Of a stretch of DNA of 64,000 nucleotides, positions 43,371 to 53,927 are shown one piece after another (within the stretch, counting starts at the first letter, position 1; each line of letters opens with the position of its first letter). This DNA is from JB111 sp052093225 (GTDB lineage: Bacteria > Actinomycetota > Actinomycetes > Actinomycetales > Actinomycetaceae), in NCBI GenBank assembly GCA_052093225.1, contig JBQDDG010000011.1, forward strand, positions 7,306 to 71,305, in the 5' to 3' direction. A program made the translations under genes and the position numbers. The notes beneath the pieces were generated by a model that worked only from the letters and a program-made list of their open reading frames with translations, had not been told where the DNA came from and did no database searches.

Positions 43371-45056
43371 CGGCGGACGCCCGCGTGCGGACGGACGGCC
43401 CGGCGGCCCACGGCGCCGCGGCGGCGGACGAGGTGGCAGCGGACGAGGTGCCAGCGGACGCGGGGGCACGCAGCGGCGCCGGCCTCGGCAGGGTGTCGCC
43501 GAGCTGCACGACCTCCTCGAGGACCCGGTCGCCGTCGGTAGCCCGGCCCACGGCGGCTTCGTCGTCGGACGGGTGGGGTCCGTCGTCACGCTCGTCCGCC
43601 ACGCCGTGCCCGGGGAGGTCGTCCGGGTCGCCGTGACGGCCCGCCGCTCGCGCGTGTGGTTCGCCGACGCCGTCGAGGTGCTCGAGCGCTCCAGGGACCG
43701 GGTCGCCCACGTGTGGCCCGAGGCCGGCAGCGGCGGGGTCGGCGGCGGCGAGCTCGGGCACGTGGCCCCGCTCGCCCAGCTGCGCTGGAAGACCGCCGTG
43801 CTCGAGGACTCGCTGCGCCGCATCGGCGGGCCGCAGGTCGCCGAGGACGTCGCAGCCGCGCGGGGGAGCGCCGTCGTCGCGCCGGTGGGGGACCCGCTCG
43901 AGCCCGGCACGCGCACACGGGTCGAGCTCACGGCGGCCGGGGACGGACGCCTCGGCATGCACCGCTACCGCAGCGACGAGGTCGTGCCCCTGCGCGCCCT
44001 CCCGCTCGCCGACCCGCGGCTCGACGCCCCCGGCATGCTCTCAGGCCTGCGGGTGGCCCCGGGCGCCCGGGTGCGGGCCGTCGTCGGCAGCGGGCCGGGC
44101 GCGGACGCCGGGGCGCGCNNNNNNNNNNNNNNNNNNNNNNNNNNNNNNNNNNNNNNNNNNNNNNNNNNNNNNNNNNNNNNNNNNNNNNNNNNNNNNNNNN
44201 NNNNNNNNNNNNNNNNNNCGCCCGGGTGCGGGCCGTCGTCGGCAGCGGGCCGGGCGCGGACGCCGGGGCGCGCGTGCTCGTCGACGGCAGCGCGCTGAGC
44301 GGCGGCGACCGCGTGGCGGAGTCCGTGCCGACCGTGCTGGGTCCGCTCGACCTCTCGGTGTCCGCGTCGGGCTTCTGGCAGGTGCACCGCCACGCGCCGG
44401 CCGCCCTCGTCGAGGCGGTCCTCTCCCTGGCCGCGGGCCTCGACGCGCGGCTGCCCGCCGCGCACGACTGGGAGCCGTCGGGGACCGACCTCGCCGACCC
44501 GCGCTCCGGTCTGAGCGAGGAGGCCGCGGAGGCGATGCGACGCACCGAGATCGGCCGGCCCGACGCCGAGCGGGCCGACCGCGTGCGTGCCGCGCTCGAC
44601 GGCACCCGGGTCCTCGAGCTCTACTCGGGCGCCGGGCTGCTCAGCTCGGCGCTCGCGCGGGCGGTGGGGGAGGGCGGCCACCTGGTCTCCCTGGAGGGCG
44701 ACGCCGCCGCCGTCGAGGACGCCCGCGCCAACCTCGCGCCGACACCCTGGGCACGCCCGTTGCCCGGCGGGGTGGACGCCGACGGCGTCACCGCACTCGG
44801 CCGGCAGGAGGAGTGGGCCGCCGGTGGGACCGTGGTGCTCGACCCGCCGCGGGCCGGGGCGCGGCCCGACGTGATGACCGCCGTCGCCGCCCTCGGGCCC
44901 GCCCGGATCGTGCACGTCGCCTGCGACCCGGCTGCGCTGGCCCGCGACCTCGCCGCGGCACGCGCGGCTGGCTACGTCGCGGAGCGCGTCGTCGCCCTCG
45001 ACCTCTTCCCGCACACGCACCACCTCGAGGCGGTCGTCTCGCTCGTCCCCGCCTGA
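43363..45056 (+). CDS. TRAM-domain SAM-dependent RNA (uracil-C5) methyltransferase, interrupted by an assembly gap
   Basis: An RNA m5U methyltransferase of the TrmA/RumA class (M. tuberculosis Rv2689c). An Arg/Gly-rich N-terminal tail (residues 1-40) precedes a TRAM domain (GGFVVGRVGSVVTLVRHAVPGEVV). The catalytic domain has the SAM loop (VLELYSGAGLLSSALA), LDPPRAGA and VHVACDPAALARDL, whose Cys is the nucleophile. No iron-sulfur cysteine cluster is seen. A 100-N gap at 44119-44218 splits the frame; collapsing the Ns and one 55-bp flank gives a continuous 512-residue protein. ATG with GGAGGA overlaps the transporter stop by 8 bases. Confidence 0.9.
44119..44218. other. assembly gap (100 N) inside the TRAM methyltransferase gene
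   Basis: Flanking 55-bp sequences 44064-44118 and 44219-44273 are identical. Removing 155 bases restores the frame between the two halves. Confidence 0.95.
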
Positions 45057-45064
45057 CCCCTCGT

Positions 45065-45110
45065 CGAGATTGCGGTGGGGAACCACCGAGATTGCGGTGG
45101 GGAGCCACCG
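45065..45110. repeat. left cluster: two 22-bp units containing CGAGATTGCGGTGGGG
   Basis: CGAGATTGCGGTGGGG occurs at 45065-45080 and 45087-45102, a period of exactly 22. Each unit ends in a small hairpin, CGGTGG-GGAA-CCACCG (45073-45088) and CGGTGG-GGAG-CCACCG (45095-45110). The cluster begins 8 bases after the methyltransferase stop. Confidence 0.95.
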
Positions 45111-45319
45111 CGTGTGCGATGCCGCGCGCGAGCGACGCGACGGCCCGCACCTCGTGGCCGAGCAGGCTGTGCCGTCAGTCCTCGGGGCAGCCGGAGGGCC
45201 TCGGCCACGTCGAGGCCGGCGCCGATCTCGCAGTGCGCGTCGACCGCGCCGTTCGCGTCGGGCCGGCTGGTCAGTTCCCACACGCGCCGTTCGGACTCGC
45301 TGGTGAGCCGGTCAGACAC
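45103..45319 (-). pseudogene. possible decayed reading frame between the repeat clusters
   Basis: From a GTG at 45319 the minus strand reads VSDRLTSESERRVWELTSRP and on to DVAEALRLPRG with normal high-GC3 codon use. One base out of frame it continues as SLLGHEVRAVASLARGIAHAV until the left repeat cluster. This looks like a short coding sequence with a frameshift and no proper end. I do not recognise the family, and chance coding potential in GC-rich DNA cannot be excluded. Confidence 0.25.
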
Positions 45320-45390
45320 GGGTCGGAGTCGTCGAGACGAGGCGGATCGCCCGCGGCCCGTGCGGCGTCGACCGCGCCGTCCACGCGGAA

Positions 45391-45449
45391 CCAACCGCAA
45401 TCTCGACGGGCACCAACCGCAATCTCGACGACGACCAACCGCAATCTCG
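45391..45449. repeat. right cluster: three inverted 22-bp units containing CCAACCGCAATCTCG
   Basis: CCAACCGCAATCTCG occurs at 45391-45405, 45413-45427 and 45435-45449, again with a period of exactly 22 and 7-base spacers (ACGGGCA, ACGACGA). It is the reverse complement of the left-cluster core apart from one base. A half-copy (GCGGTTGG) follows at 45473-45480. Confidence 0.95.
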
Positions 45450-45501
45450 GTGGGAGCGGGGGGAGGGGCGTGGCGGTTGGACACGACGGGCCGACAGCAA
45501 G

Positions 45502-45519
45502 TATCTTGATGTCGAGATA
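45502..45519. promoter_or_regulatory. candidate operator/promoter of aconitase: 18-bp imperfect palindrome
   Basis: TATCTTGATGTCGAGATA pairs at 7 of 9 positions and sits about 90 bases before the acn ATG. Its left half, TATCTT, could itself be the -10 hexamer. The AT-rich palindrome in GC-rich surroundings suggests a repressor site; the regulator is unknown. Confidence 0.5.
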
Positions 45520-45606
45520 GTTGCCCCGCGAGCCGCCACGCGGCATGACACGATGGGGCCGGGTCGGCCGGCGCTGGCGTCGGCGGTGAACGACGAAGGA
45601 GTGGAC

Positions 45607-48423
<2,817 letters not shown>

Positions 48424-48438
48424 GCACGCCACGCGTGA

Positions 48439-48470
48439 CCGTGGCCCCGGCCCTCTGGCCGGGGCCACGG
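48439..48470 (+). terminator. intrinsic terminator after aconitase
   Basis: A perfect 14-bp stem (48439-48452 with 48457-48470) closes a CTCT loop, 16 bases after the stop. Confidence 0.88.
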
Positions 48471-48544
48471 TGCGTCCGGGGCGGCGCAACCGGGCAGGTC
48501 TGACCTCCCCGCGGCGCCGGGCCGGCAAGTAGGGCGTCGGTGGT

Positions 48545-48550
48545 TAGCGT
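48545..48550 (+). promoter_or_regulatory. -10 hexamer of a leaderless promoter for the serpin gene
   Basis: TAGCGT is followed by 6 bases and the ATG at 48557. Confidence 0.6.
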
Positions 48551-48556
48551 CCACGC

Positions 48557-49885
48557 ATGACTGCCCGCGCCCGTGCCTTCGCCCTCGCCACGACCGCTCT
48601 CACCCTCGTGCTGGCCGCCTGCGGGGGCGAGGAGAGGTCCGCCACCGACGACCCGCCGTCGGACGACGGCGCCACGGTGGCCCCGTCGGACGGAGCCACC
48701 GCCGAGGACCCGACCGGGACCGTGCCGGAGAACGAGCCCGTCGCCCTCGAGGACGCGGCCGGCCTCACCGACCACGTGGCGGCGGTCTCCGACCTCGGCG
48801 CGCACCTGGCCGCGACCGCGGGTGAGGACTCCCTCGTCGTCTCCCCGGCGTCGGCGGCGACCCTCCTGGCGATCCTCGCCGCGGGCGCGCAGGGAGAGAC
48901 GCTCGCCGAGATGGAGGACGTCCTCGGCGGCGGGAGCGGCGACGTGGTCGAGGCCATCGGCGCCCTGCGCGCGTCGCGCGCCGATCTCGAGGTCGAACCC
49001 GCGGCGGGCGACCTCGACCCGTGGCCCGAGGACCCCCTGCTCCACCTCGCCGACCAGGTGGTGCTCGCCGAGGGGGTGACGCCCGGCGACGCCTGGCTCG
49101 GCGACGTCCAGGGCCTCGGGGCCGAGGTCGTGGAGGCGCCCGGGGAGGACCTGGAGGCCGTCCTCGACGAGTGGGTCGCCCTCCACACCGGCGGGCTGGT
49201 CGAGGACAGCGCGATCACCCCGGGCGACGCCACCGGGCTCGTCGTCCAAGACGCCGCCCTCCTGTCCGCGCGCTGGAACGAGGACTTCGACCCCTCGCTC
49301 ACCGAGGACCTGCCGTTCACGCTCGCGGGCGGCGAGCAGGTCGAGGTGGCCATGATGCGCGACGAGCGCACCCTGCCGTGGGCGGAGGTCGGCGACGCCA
49401 CGGCCACGAGCATCGACCTCGAAGGCGGGTTCGACGTCCAGGTCGTCCTGCCCGCGGAGGGCACCGCGCCGAGCGGGCTCACCGCCGAGGACTGGCGCGC
49501 GGTCGACGACGCCCTCGACGACGGCGAGGAGGTCCTCGTCGACCTCGGCCTCCCGCGCGCCGATCTGGGCACCTCGGTCGACCTCACCGGTGCCCTGCCG
49601 GGACTCGGGGTCACCACGGTGCTGAGCGAGGACGCCGACCTGTCGGGCATCTTCGAGGGGGCGTTCGTCGACCAGGCGGTCCAGCAGGCCACCCTCGCGG
49701 TGACCGAGGAGGGCGTCGTCGCCGCGGCCGTGAGCGAGAGCGCCGTCGCGGGTGCCGTCCCGCCGCCGCCCAAGACGCGGGAGATGATCGTCGACCGTCC
49801 CTACGCGCTGCGGATCGTCGACGACGAGACGGGCTGGGTCCTTGTCCACGCGGTCGTCGCGGACCCGAGCCCCGCGCAGAACTAG
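48557..49885 (+). CDS. lipoprotein serpin (serine protease inhibitor)
   Basis: A 442-residue serpin with a lipoprotein signal peptide; lipobox LAAC with Cys22 as the lipidated residue. An acidic/Thr-rich linker follows. The serpin fold is marked by SPASAATLLAILAAGAQGETLAEM near the N-terminus and a C-terminal hinge and reactive-centre loop (QQATLAVTEEGVVAAAVSESAVAGA) followed by RPYALRIVDDETGWVLVHAVVADP. The Ala-rich hinge favours an inhibitory serpin. Membrane-anchored and facing outward, it would trap external or secreted serine proteases. It converges with the S9 peptidase gene (22 bases between stops). Confidence 0.9.
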   Translation: MTARARAFALATTALTLVLAACGGEERSATDDPPSDDGATVAPSDGATAEDPTGTVPENEPVALEDAAGLTDHVAAVSDLGAHLAATAGEDSLVVSPASAATLLAILAAGAQGETLAEMEDVLGGGSGDVVEAIGALRASRADLEVEPAAGDLDPWPEDPLLHLADQVVLAEGVTPGDAWLGDVQGLGAEVVEAPGEDLEAVLDEWVALHTGGLVEDSAITPGDATGLVVQDAALLSARWNEDFDPSLTEDLPFTLAGGEQVEVAMMRDERTLPWAEVGDATATSIDLEGGFDVQVVLPAEGTAPSGLTAEDWRAVDDALDDGEEVLVDLGLPRADLGTSVDLTGALPGLGVTTVLSEDADLSGIFEGAFVDQAVQQATLAVTEEGVVAAAVSESAVAGAVPPPPKTREMIVDRPYALRIVDDETGWVLVHAVVADPSPAQN

Positions 49886-49907
49886 CCCACGGCGCAGGCC
49901 TCGCGCG

Positions 49908-51863
49908 TCACCGCCCCTCCGACAACCCCCACACGCGGTCGAGGAAGGCGATCTCGGCCTCCGCGGCGGTGACGATCGCCTCGGCGGAGCGGAAGCCGTG
50001 CCCCTCGCCCTCGAGCAGCACGAGCTCGACGTCCCGCCCGGCGGCGCGCAGAGCGTCCGCCATGCCGTGCGCCTGGTCCGGCGGGACCACGACGTCCTCG
50101 GTGCCCTGCAGGAGGAGCACGGCGGCGGTGATCCGGTCCACGTGCCTGGCAGGGGAGCGCTCCTCGTAGAGCGCCTCGGCGCCCGGGAGCGGTCCAAGGA
50201 GCCGGTCGAGGTAGCGGGACTCGAAGTCGTGGGTGCCGGACGCGAGCGTGGCGAGGTCGCCAATGCCGTACCGCGAGATCCCGGCGCTGAAGACGTCGGT
50301 GAATGCCAGGGCCGCCAGCGTGGTGAAGCCCCCGGCGGACCCCCCACGGACGGCCATCCGCGCGCCGTCGACGAGCCCCTGCTCGGCCAGGCTCCGGGCG
50401 CCGGAGGCGACGTCCGCGACGTCGACCACGCCCCAGCTGCCGTCGAGACGGTCGGCGTAGGCGCGCCCGCGTCCGGTCGACCCGCGGTGGATGACGTCGA
50501 GCACCGCGAACCCGCGTGTGGTCAGCGACTGGAGGGAGCCGTTCCAGGTGGCCGTCGTCGACGCCGTCGGGCCGCCGTGGTTGATCACCACGAGCGGCGG
50601 GAGCTCCCCCTCCGGCCCCGTGTACCGCTCGGAGGTCGGCGGGTAGAAGAAGCCGTGGACCTCCTCGCCGTCGTCGCCCGTCCAGGTGACCGACCGCGCG
50701 TGGCTCACGTCGGCGGACGCGAGCGGCCCCGTGGCCTCGCCGGCGAGCAGCTCCCAGGTACCCGTGCCGACCCGCAGCTCGTACAGGGCGGGCGGGCGGT
50801 CGGCGCCCGCGAGGACGATGAGGACCCGGCCGAACCCCGAGGCCACCGGGCCGACGGCCTCGAGCCCGGTCACCCACTCCTCGGTCTCGCCGTTGACGAG
50901 CCGCACCGTGCCGACGTGCCACCGGTCGTCGGTGACCCACGTGCACACGAGGTGCTCGTCGTCGAGCTCGGCTATCGTGCGGGGGCCGAGCCCCCACTGC
51001 GGCGGGGAGAACTCGGCCTCCACGGGGTGCAGGTCCCGGATCCGCCGGTCCTCGGTCAGCGGCTCCTCGGTACGGTAGAGGTTCTGCCAGCCGGAGGAGT
51101 CGTCGCTGTGGACGAGCTCGCCGGCGGAGGTCCACAGCGGCTGGGCCGCGGCCACGCCCTGCCCGCCGGCGACCCGCGCGGCATCCTCGGTCGCGCCGGC
51201 GCCGTCCAGGCGCGCGACCCACAGCTCCCCGCCCGTCCACGGCATCTCGGGGTGGTCCCAGGCGATGTAGGCGAGCGCGTCGCCCGCGGGAGACAGGCGC
51301 GGGGAGGTGAGGAAGTCCCGCCCGTCCAGGAGCACGTCGAGGACCTCGGCGTCGTCGGCCGCGGAACCGTCCAGCGGCACGCCGACGATCTGGGCGAGGT
51401 GCCGACCGCCGGCCGGGTCCGGGGCCGAGCGCACCGCGAGCACGCGGTCCCGGGGAAGGTCCAGCTCGAGGTCGCCCCAGGCCGAGCCGTCGTCGGGAGT
51501 GATCGGGGTCAGCACGTGGCCGTCGATCGCCGCGTGCAGCCGGGAGTCGGCCCGGTCCGAGACGACGACGACACCCCCGCCGACGACGTAGGCGAGCCCG
51601 CCGTAGCCGTGCATGTCGGTCGCGACGTCGGGCAGCGTGCCGTCGGGCCGGGTGACCACCGAGTCGGTGGCGGCCCCCTCGAGGGGCCGGTGGACGAGCG
51701 TCGTCCGGCCGGCGTCGGTGGGCCGCTGCTCCGTCCACCACGCACCGCGGTCGTCGATCCTTGGCTCGGAGATACGGGTACCGGCGGCGAGCCGGTTGAC
51801 GGGGACCGGCCAGGGCCAGGTCCCGTGCGGGCGGACGTGCGGGACGACCTCGTCGGCGCTCAT
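49908..51863 (-). CDS. S9-family prolyl oligopeptidase / dipeptidyl aminopeptidase
   Basis: A 651-residue serine peptidase: an N-terminal seven-bladed beta-propeller (about 1-390) and a C-terminal alpha/beta-hydrolase. The catalytic triad is Ser509 in GGSAGG, Asp590 in GTEDVVVP and His622 in GEGHGF. No signal peptide is seen, so it is cytoplasmic and acts on short peptides. The ATG at 51863 has TAGCCT 6 bases upstream. It is divergent from dxs. Confidence 0.92.
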   Translation of the reverse strand: MSADEVVPHVRPHGTWPWPVPVNRLAAGTRISEPRIDDRGAWWTEQRPTDAGRTTLVHRPLEGAATDSVVTRPDGTLPDVATDMHGYGGLAYVVGGGVVVVSDRADSRLHAAIDGHVLTPITPDDGSAWGDLELDLPRDRVLAVRSAPDPAGGRHLAQIVGVPLDGSAADDAEVLDVLLDGRDFLTSPRLSPAGDALAYIAWDHPEMPWTGGELWVARLDGAGATEDAARVAGGQGVAAAQPLWTSAGELVHSDDSSGWQNLYRTEEPLTEDRRIRDLHPVEAEFSPPQWGLGPRTIAELDDEHLVCTWVTDDRWHVGTVRLVNGETEEWVTGLEAVGPVASGFGRVLIVLAGADRPPALYELRVGTGTWELLAGEATGPLASADVSHARSVTWTGDDGEEVHGFFYPPTSERYTGPEGELPPLVVINHGGPTASTTATWNGSLQSLTTRGFAVLDVIHRGSTGRGRAYADRLDGSWGVVDVADVASGARSLAEQGLVDGARMAVRGGSAGGFTTLAALAFTDVFSAGISRYGIGDLATLASGTHDFESRYLDRLLGPLPGAEALYEERSPARHVDRITAAVLLLQGTEDVVVPPDQAHGMADALRAAGRDVELVLLEGEGHGFRSAEAIVTAAEAEIAFLDRVWGLSEGR

Positions 51864-51869
51864 CGCCCC

Positions 51870-51875
51870 AGGCTA
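51870..51875 (-). promoter_or_regulatory. -10 hexamer of a leaderless promoter for the S9 peptidase
   Basis: TAGCCT on the minus strand is 6 bases before the ATG at 51863. Confidence 0.6.
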
Positions 51876-51921
51876 CGCCGCCCGTGCGGGGCGTCACGGC
51901 GCGCACCACGCGCGGCGCACC

Positions 51922-51927
51922 TAGAGT
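51922..51927 (+). promoter_or_regulatory. candidate -10 element for dxs
   Basis: TAGAGT lies 33 bases before the ATG. The leader contains AGGAGGA and GAGGGAGAG, either of which could act as the ribosome-binding site. Confidence 0.4.
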
Positions 51928-51959
51928 GGACGGGACCGTAGGAGGAACGAGGGAGAGCG

Positions 51960-53891
51960 ATGAGTCTGCTGGGATCGATCCGCAGCCCCGCCGATGTGCG
52001 ACGCCTGTCGGGGGACCAGGTCCGTGAGCTCGCCGACGAGATCCGCACGTTCCTCGTCGAGAACGTCTCGCGCACCGGTGGCCACCTCGGGCCCAACCTC
52101 GGCGTGGTCGAGCTGACCATCGCCATGCACCGGGTCTTCGACTCCCCGCGGGACACCTTCGTGTTCGACACCGGCCACCAGTCCTACGTGCACAAGATGC
52201 TCACCGGACGGCAGGACTTCTCGGCGCTGCGCAAGTCGGGCGGCCTGTCCGGCTACCCGTCGAGGGCGGAGTCCGAGCACGACGTGGTGGAGAACTCGCA
52301 CGCCTCGACGTCGCTGTCCTGGGCCGAGGGCATCTCGCGCGCGCACCTCGTCTCGGGCGACGACGCCACCGTGGTCGCCGTCATCGGCGACGGCGCACTG
52401 ACGGGCGGCATGGCCTGGGAGGCGCTCAACAACATCGCCGACGGACCGGACCGCCGGCTCGTCCTCGTCCTCAACGACAACGGGCGCTCCTACGCGCCGA
52501 CGATCGGCGGGATGGCGCGGCACTTCGACGGCCTGCGCACCGCGCCCGGGTACGAGAAGGTCCTCGGCTGGGGCCGCCGGCGGCTGCAGGGCGCCGGCAC
52601 GCCGGGGAAGATGACCTACGACGCGCTGCACGCGATGAAGGCCGGCATCAAGGACGTCGTCGCCCCCGGCGCCGGCGTGTTCGGTGCCCTCGGGCTGAAG
52701 TACCTCGGACCCGTCGACGGCCACGACGCCGACGAGGTGGAGGCCGCCCTCGAGCGTGCCAAGGAGTTCGGCTCACCCGTCGTCGTGCACGTGCAGACGG
52801 AGAAGGGCCGCGGCTACGAGCCCGCCGAGTCCGACATCGCCGACCGGTTCCACGCCGTCGGTCAGATCCACCCCGAGACCGGTCTGCCCGTGGCGCCCTC
52901 GCGGTTCGGCTACACCGCCGTCTTCGCGGACGAGATCGTCCGCGTCGCGCGCGAGCGGGACGACGTCGTCGCCCTCACCGCCGCGATGCTCGCCCCCGTG
53001 GGCCTCGCCCCGCTCGCGGCCGAGATGCCGGAGCGGGTCATCGACGTCGGCATCGCCGAGCAGCACGCGCTCACCTCCGCGGCCGGCATGGCCTTCGCCG
53101 GGCTGCACCCGGTGATCGCGGTCTACGCGACGTTCCTCGGCCGCGCCTACGACCAGCTCCTCATGGACGCCGCCCTGCACCGCGCGGGGATCACGATCAT
53201 GCTCGACCGCGCCGGCATCACCGGTGACGACGGCGCGTCGCACAACGGGATGTGGGACCTCGCCCTGCTCAGTACCGTCCCGCGGCTGCGGCTCGCCGCG
53301 CCGCGCGACGAGGACACGCTGCGCCGTGCGCTGCGCGAGGCGGTCGAGGTGGGCGACGCCCCGACGGTGGTGCGCTACCCCAAGGGGAGCGTCGCCGACC
53401 CGCTGCCGGCCGTGACGGTCGAGGACGGCCTCGACGTGCTCGCGACCCACGACGGCGACCCGGACGTCCTCCTCGTCGGAGTCGGCTCGATGGCGCACAC
53501 CGCCGTCGAGGTCGCCCGTGCGCTCGACGCCCAGGGCATCGGGGCGCGTGTCGTCGACCCGCGCTGGGTGCTCCCGGTGCCGGCCGCGCTCGTGACGGCC
53601 GCCTCCAAGGTCTCCCTGGTCGTGACGATCGAGGACGGACTCGCCGACGGCGGGGTCGGCTCCGCGCTGCGGGACGCGCTCGCGCGCGCCGAGGTCGACG
53701 TCCCCGTGCGCAACCACGGGCTCCCGCCGGAGTTCCTCGACCATGCGAGCCGGGCGGAGATCGTCGCGGCCGCCGGTCTCCGGGCGCAGGACATCGCCCG
53801 CTCCGTGGCCGAACGGCTCGCCACCACGCACGCCGACCTCGAGACGGTCACGCGCGAGCAGGACGGCGTCCCGCACCACCTCGAGGGCTAG
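51960..53891 (+). CDS. dxs: 1-deoxy-D-xylulose-5-phosphate synthase
   Basis: A 643-residue thiamine-diphosphate enzyme that joins pyruvate and glyceraldehyde 3-phosphate in the first step of the MEP isoprenoid pathway. Typical elements: GGHLGPNLGVVELTIAMH, FDTGHQSYVHKMLTGR, the TPP/Mg motif GDGALTGGMAWEALNN, and DVGIAEQHALTSAAGMA. Its product feeds polyprenyl synthases such as IdsA in this window. The same neighbours (RNase D-like, DUF3000) occur next to dxs1 in M. tuberculosis. Confidence 0.97.
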   Translation: MSLLGSIRSPADVRRLSGDQVRELADEIRTFLVENVSRTGGHLGPNLGVVELTIAMHRVFDSPRDTFVFDTGHQSYVHKMLTGRQDFSALRKSGGLSGYPSRAESEHDVVENSHASTSLSWAEGISRAHLVSGDDATVVAVIGDGALTGGMAWEALNNIADGPDRRLVLVLNDNGRSYAPTIGGMARHFDGLRTAPGYEKVLGWGRRRLQGAGTPGKMTYDALHAMKAGIKDVVAPGAGVFGALGLKYLGPVDGHDADEVEAALERAKEFGSPVVVHVQTEKGRGYEPAESDIADRFHAVGQIHPETGLPVAPSRFGYTAVFADEIVRVARERDDVVALTAAMLAPVGLAPLAAEMPERVIDVGIAEQHALTSAAGMAFAGLHPVIAVYATFLGRAYDQLLMDAALHRAGITIMLDRAGITGDDGASHNGMWDLALLSTVPRLRLAAPRDEDTLRRALREAVEVGDAPTVVRYPKGSVADPLPAVTVEDGLDVLATHDGDPDVLLVGVGSMAHTAVEVARALDAQGIGARVVDPRWVLPVPAALVTAASKVSLVVTIEDGLADGGVGSALRDALARAEVDVPVRNHGLPPEFLDHASRAEIVAAAGLRAQDIARSVAERLATTHADLETVTREQDGVPHHLEG

Positions 53892-53927
53892 GGCGACGGG
53901 TCTCGACTGCCCGGGTGCGGGTGGCCG

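Noticed and set aside
45065..45449. 22-bp-period repeats as a CRISPR array
   Set aside because: Repeat cores of 15-16 bp with 6-7 bp spacers in two opposing clusters do not fit CRISPR dimensions (repeats 23-50, spacers 25-45), and no cas genes are nearby.
48557..51863. Serpin and S9 peptidase as an inhibitor/protease pair
   Set aside because: The serpin is exported as a lipoprotein whereas the S9 enzyme lacks a signal peptide, and prolyl oligopeptidases exclude large protein inhibitors. Adjacency is convergent, not an operon.
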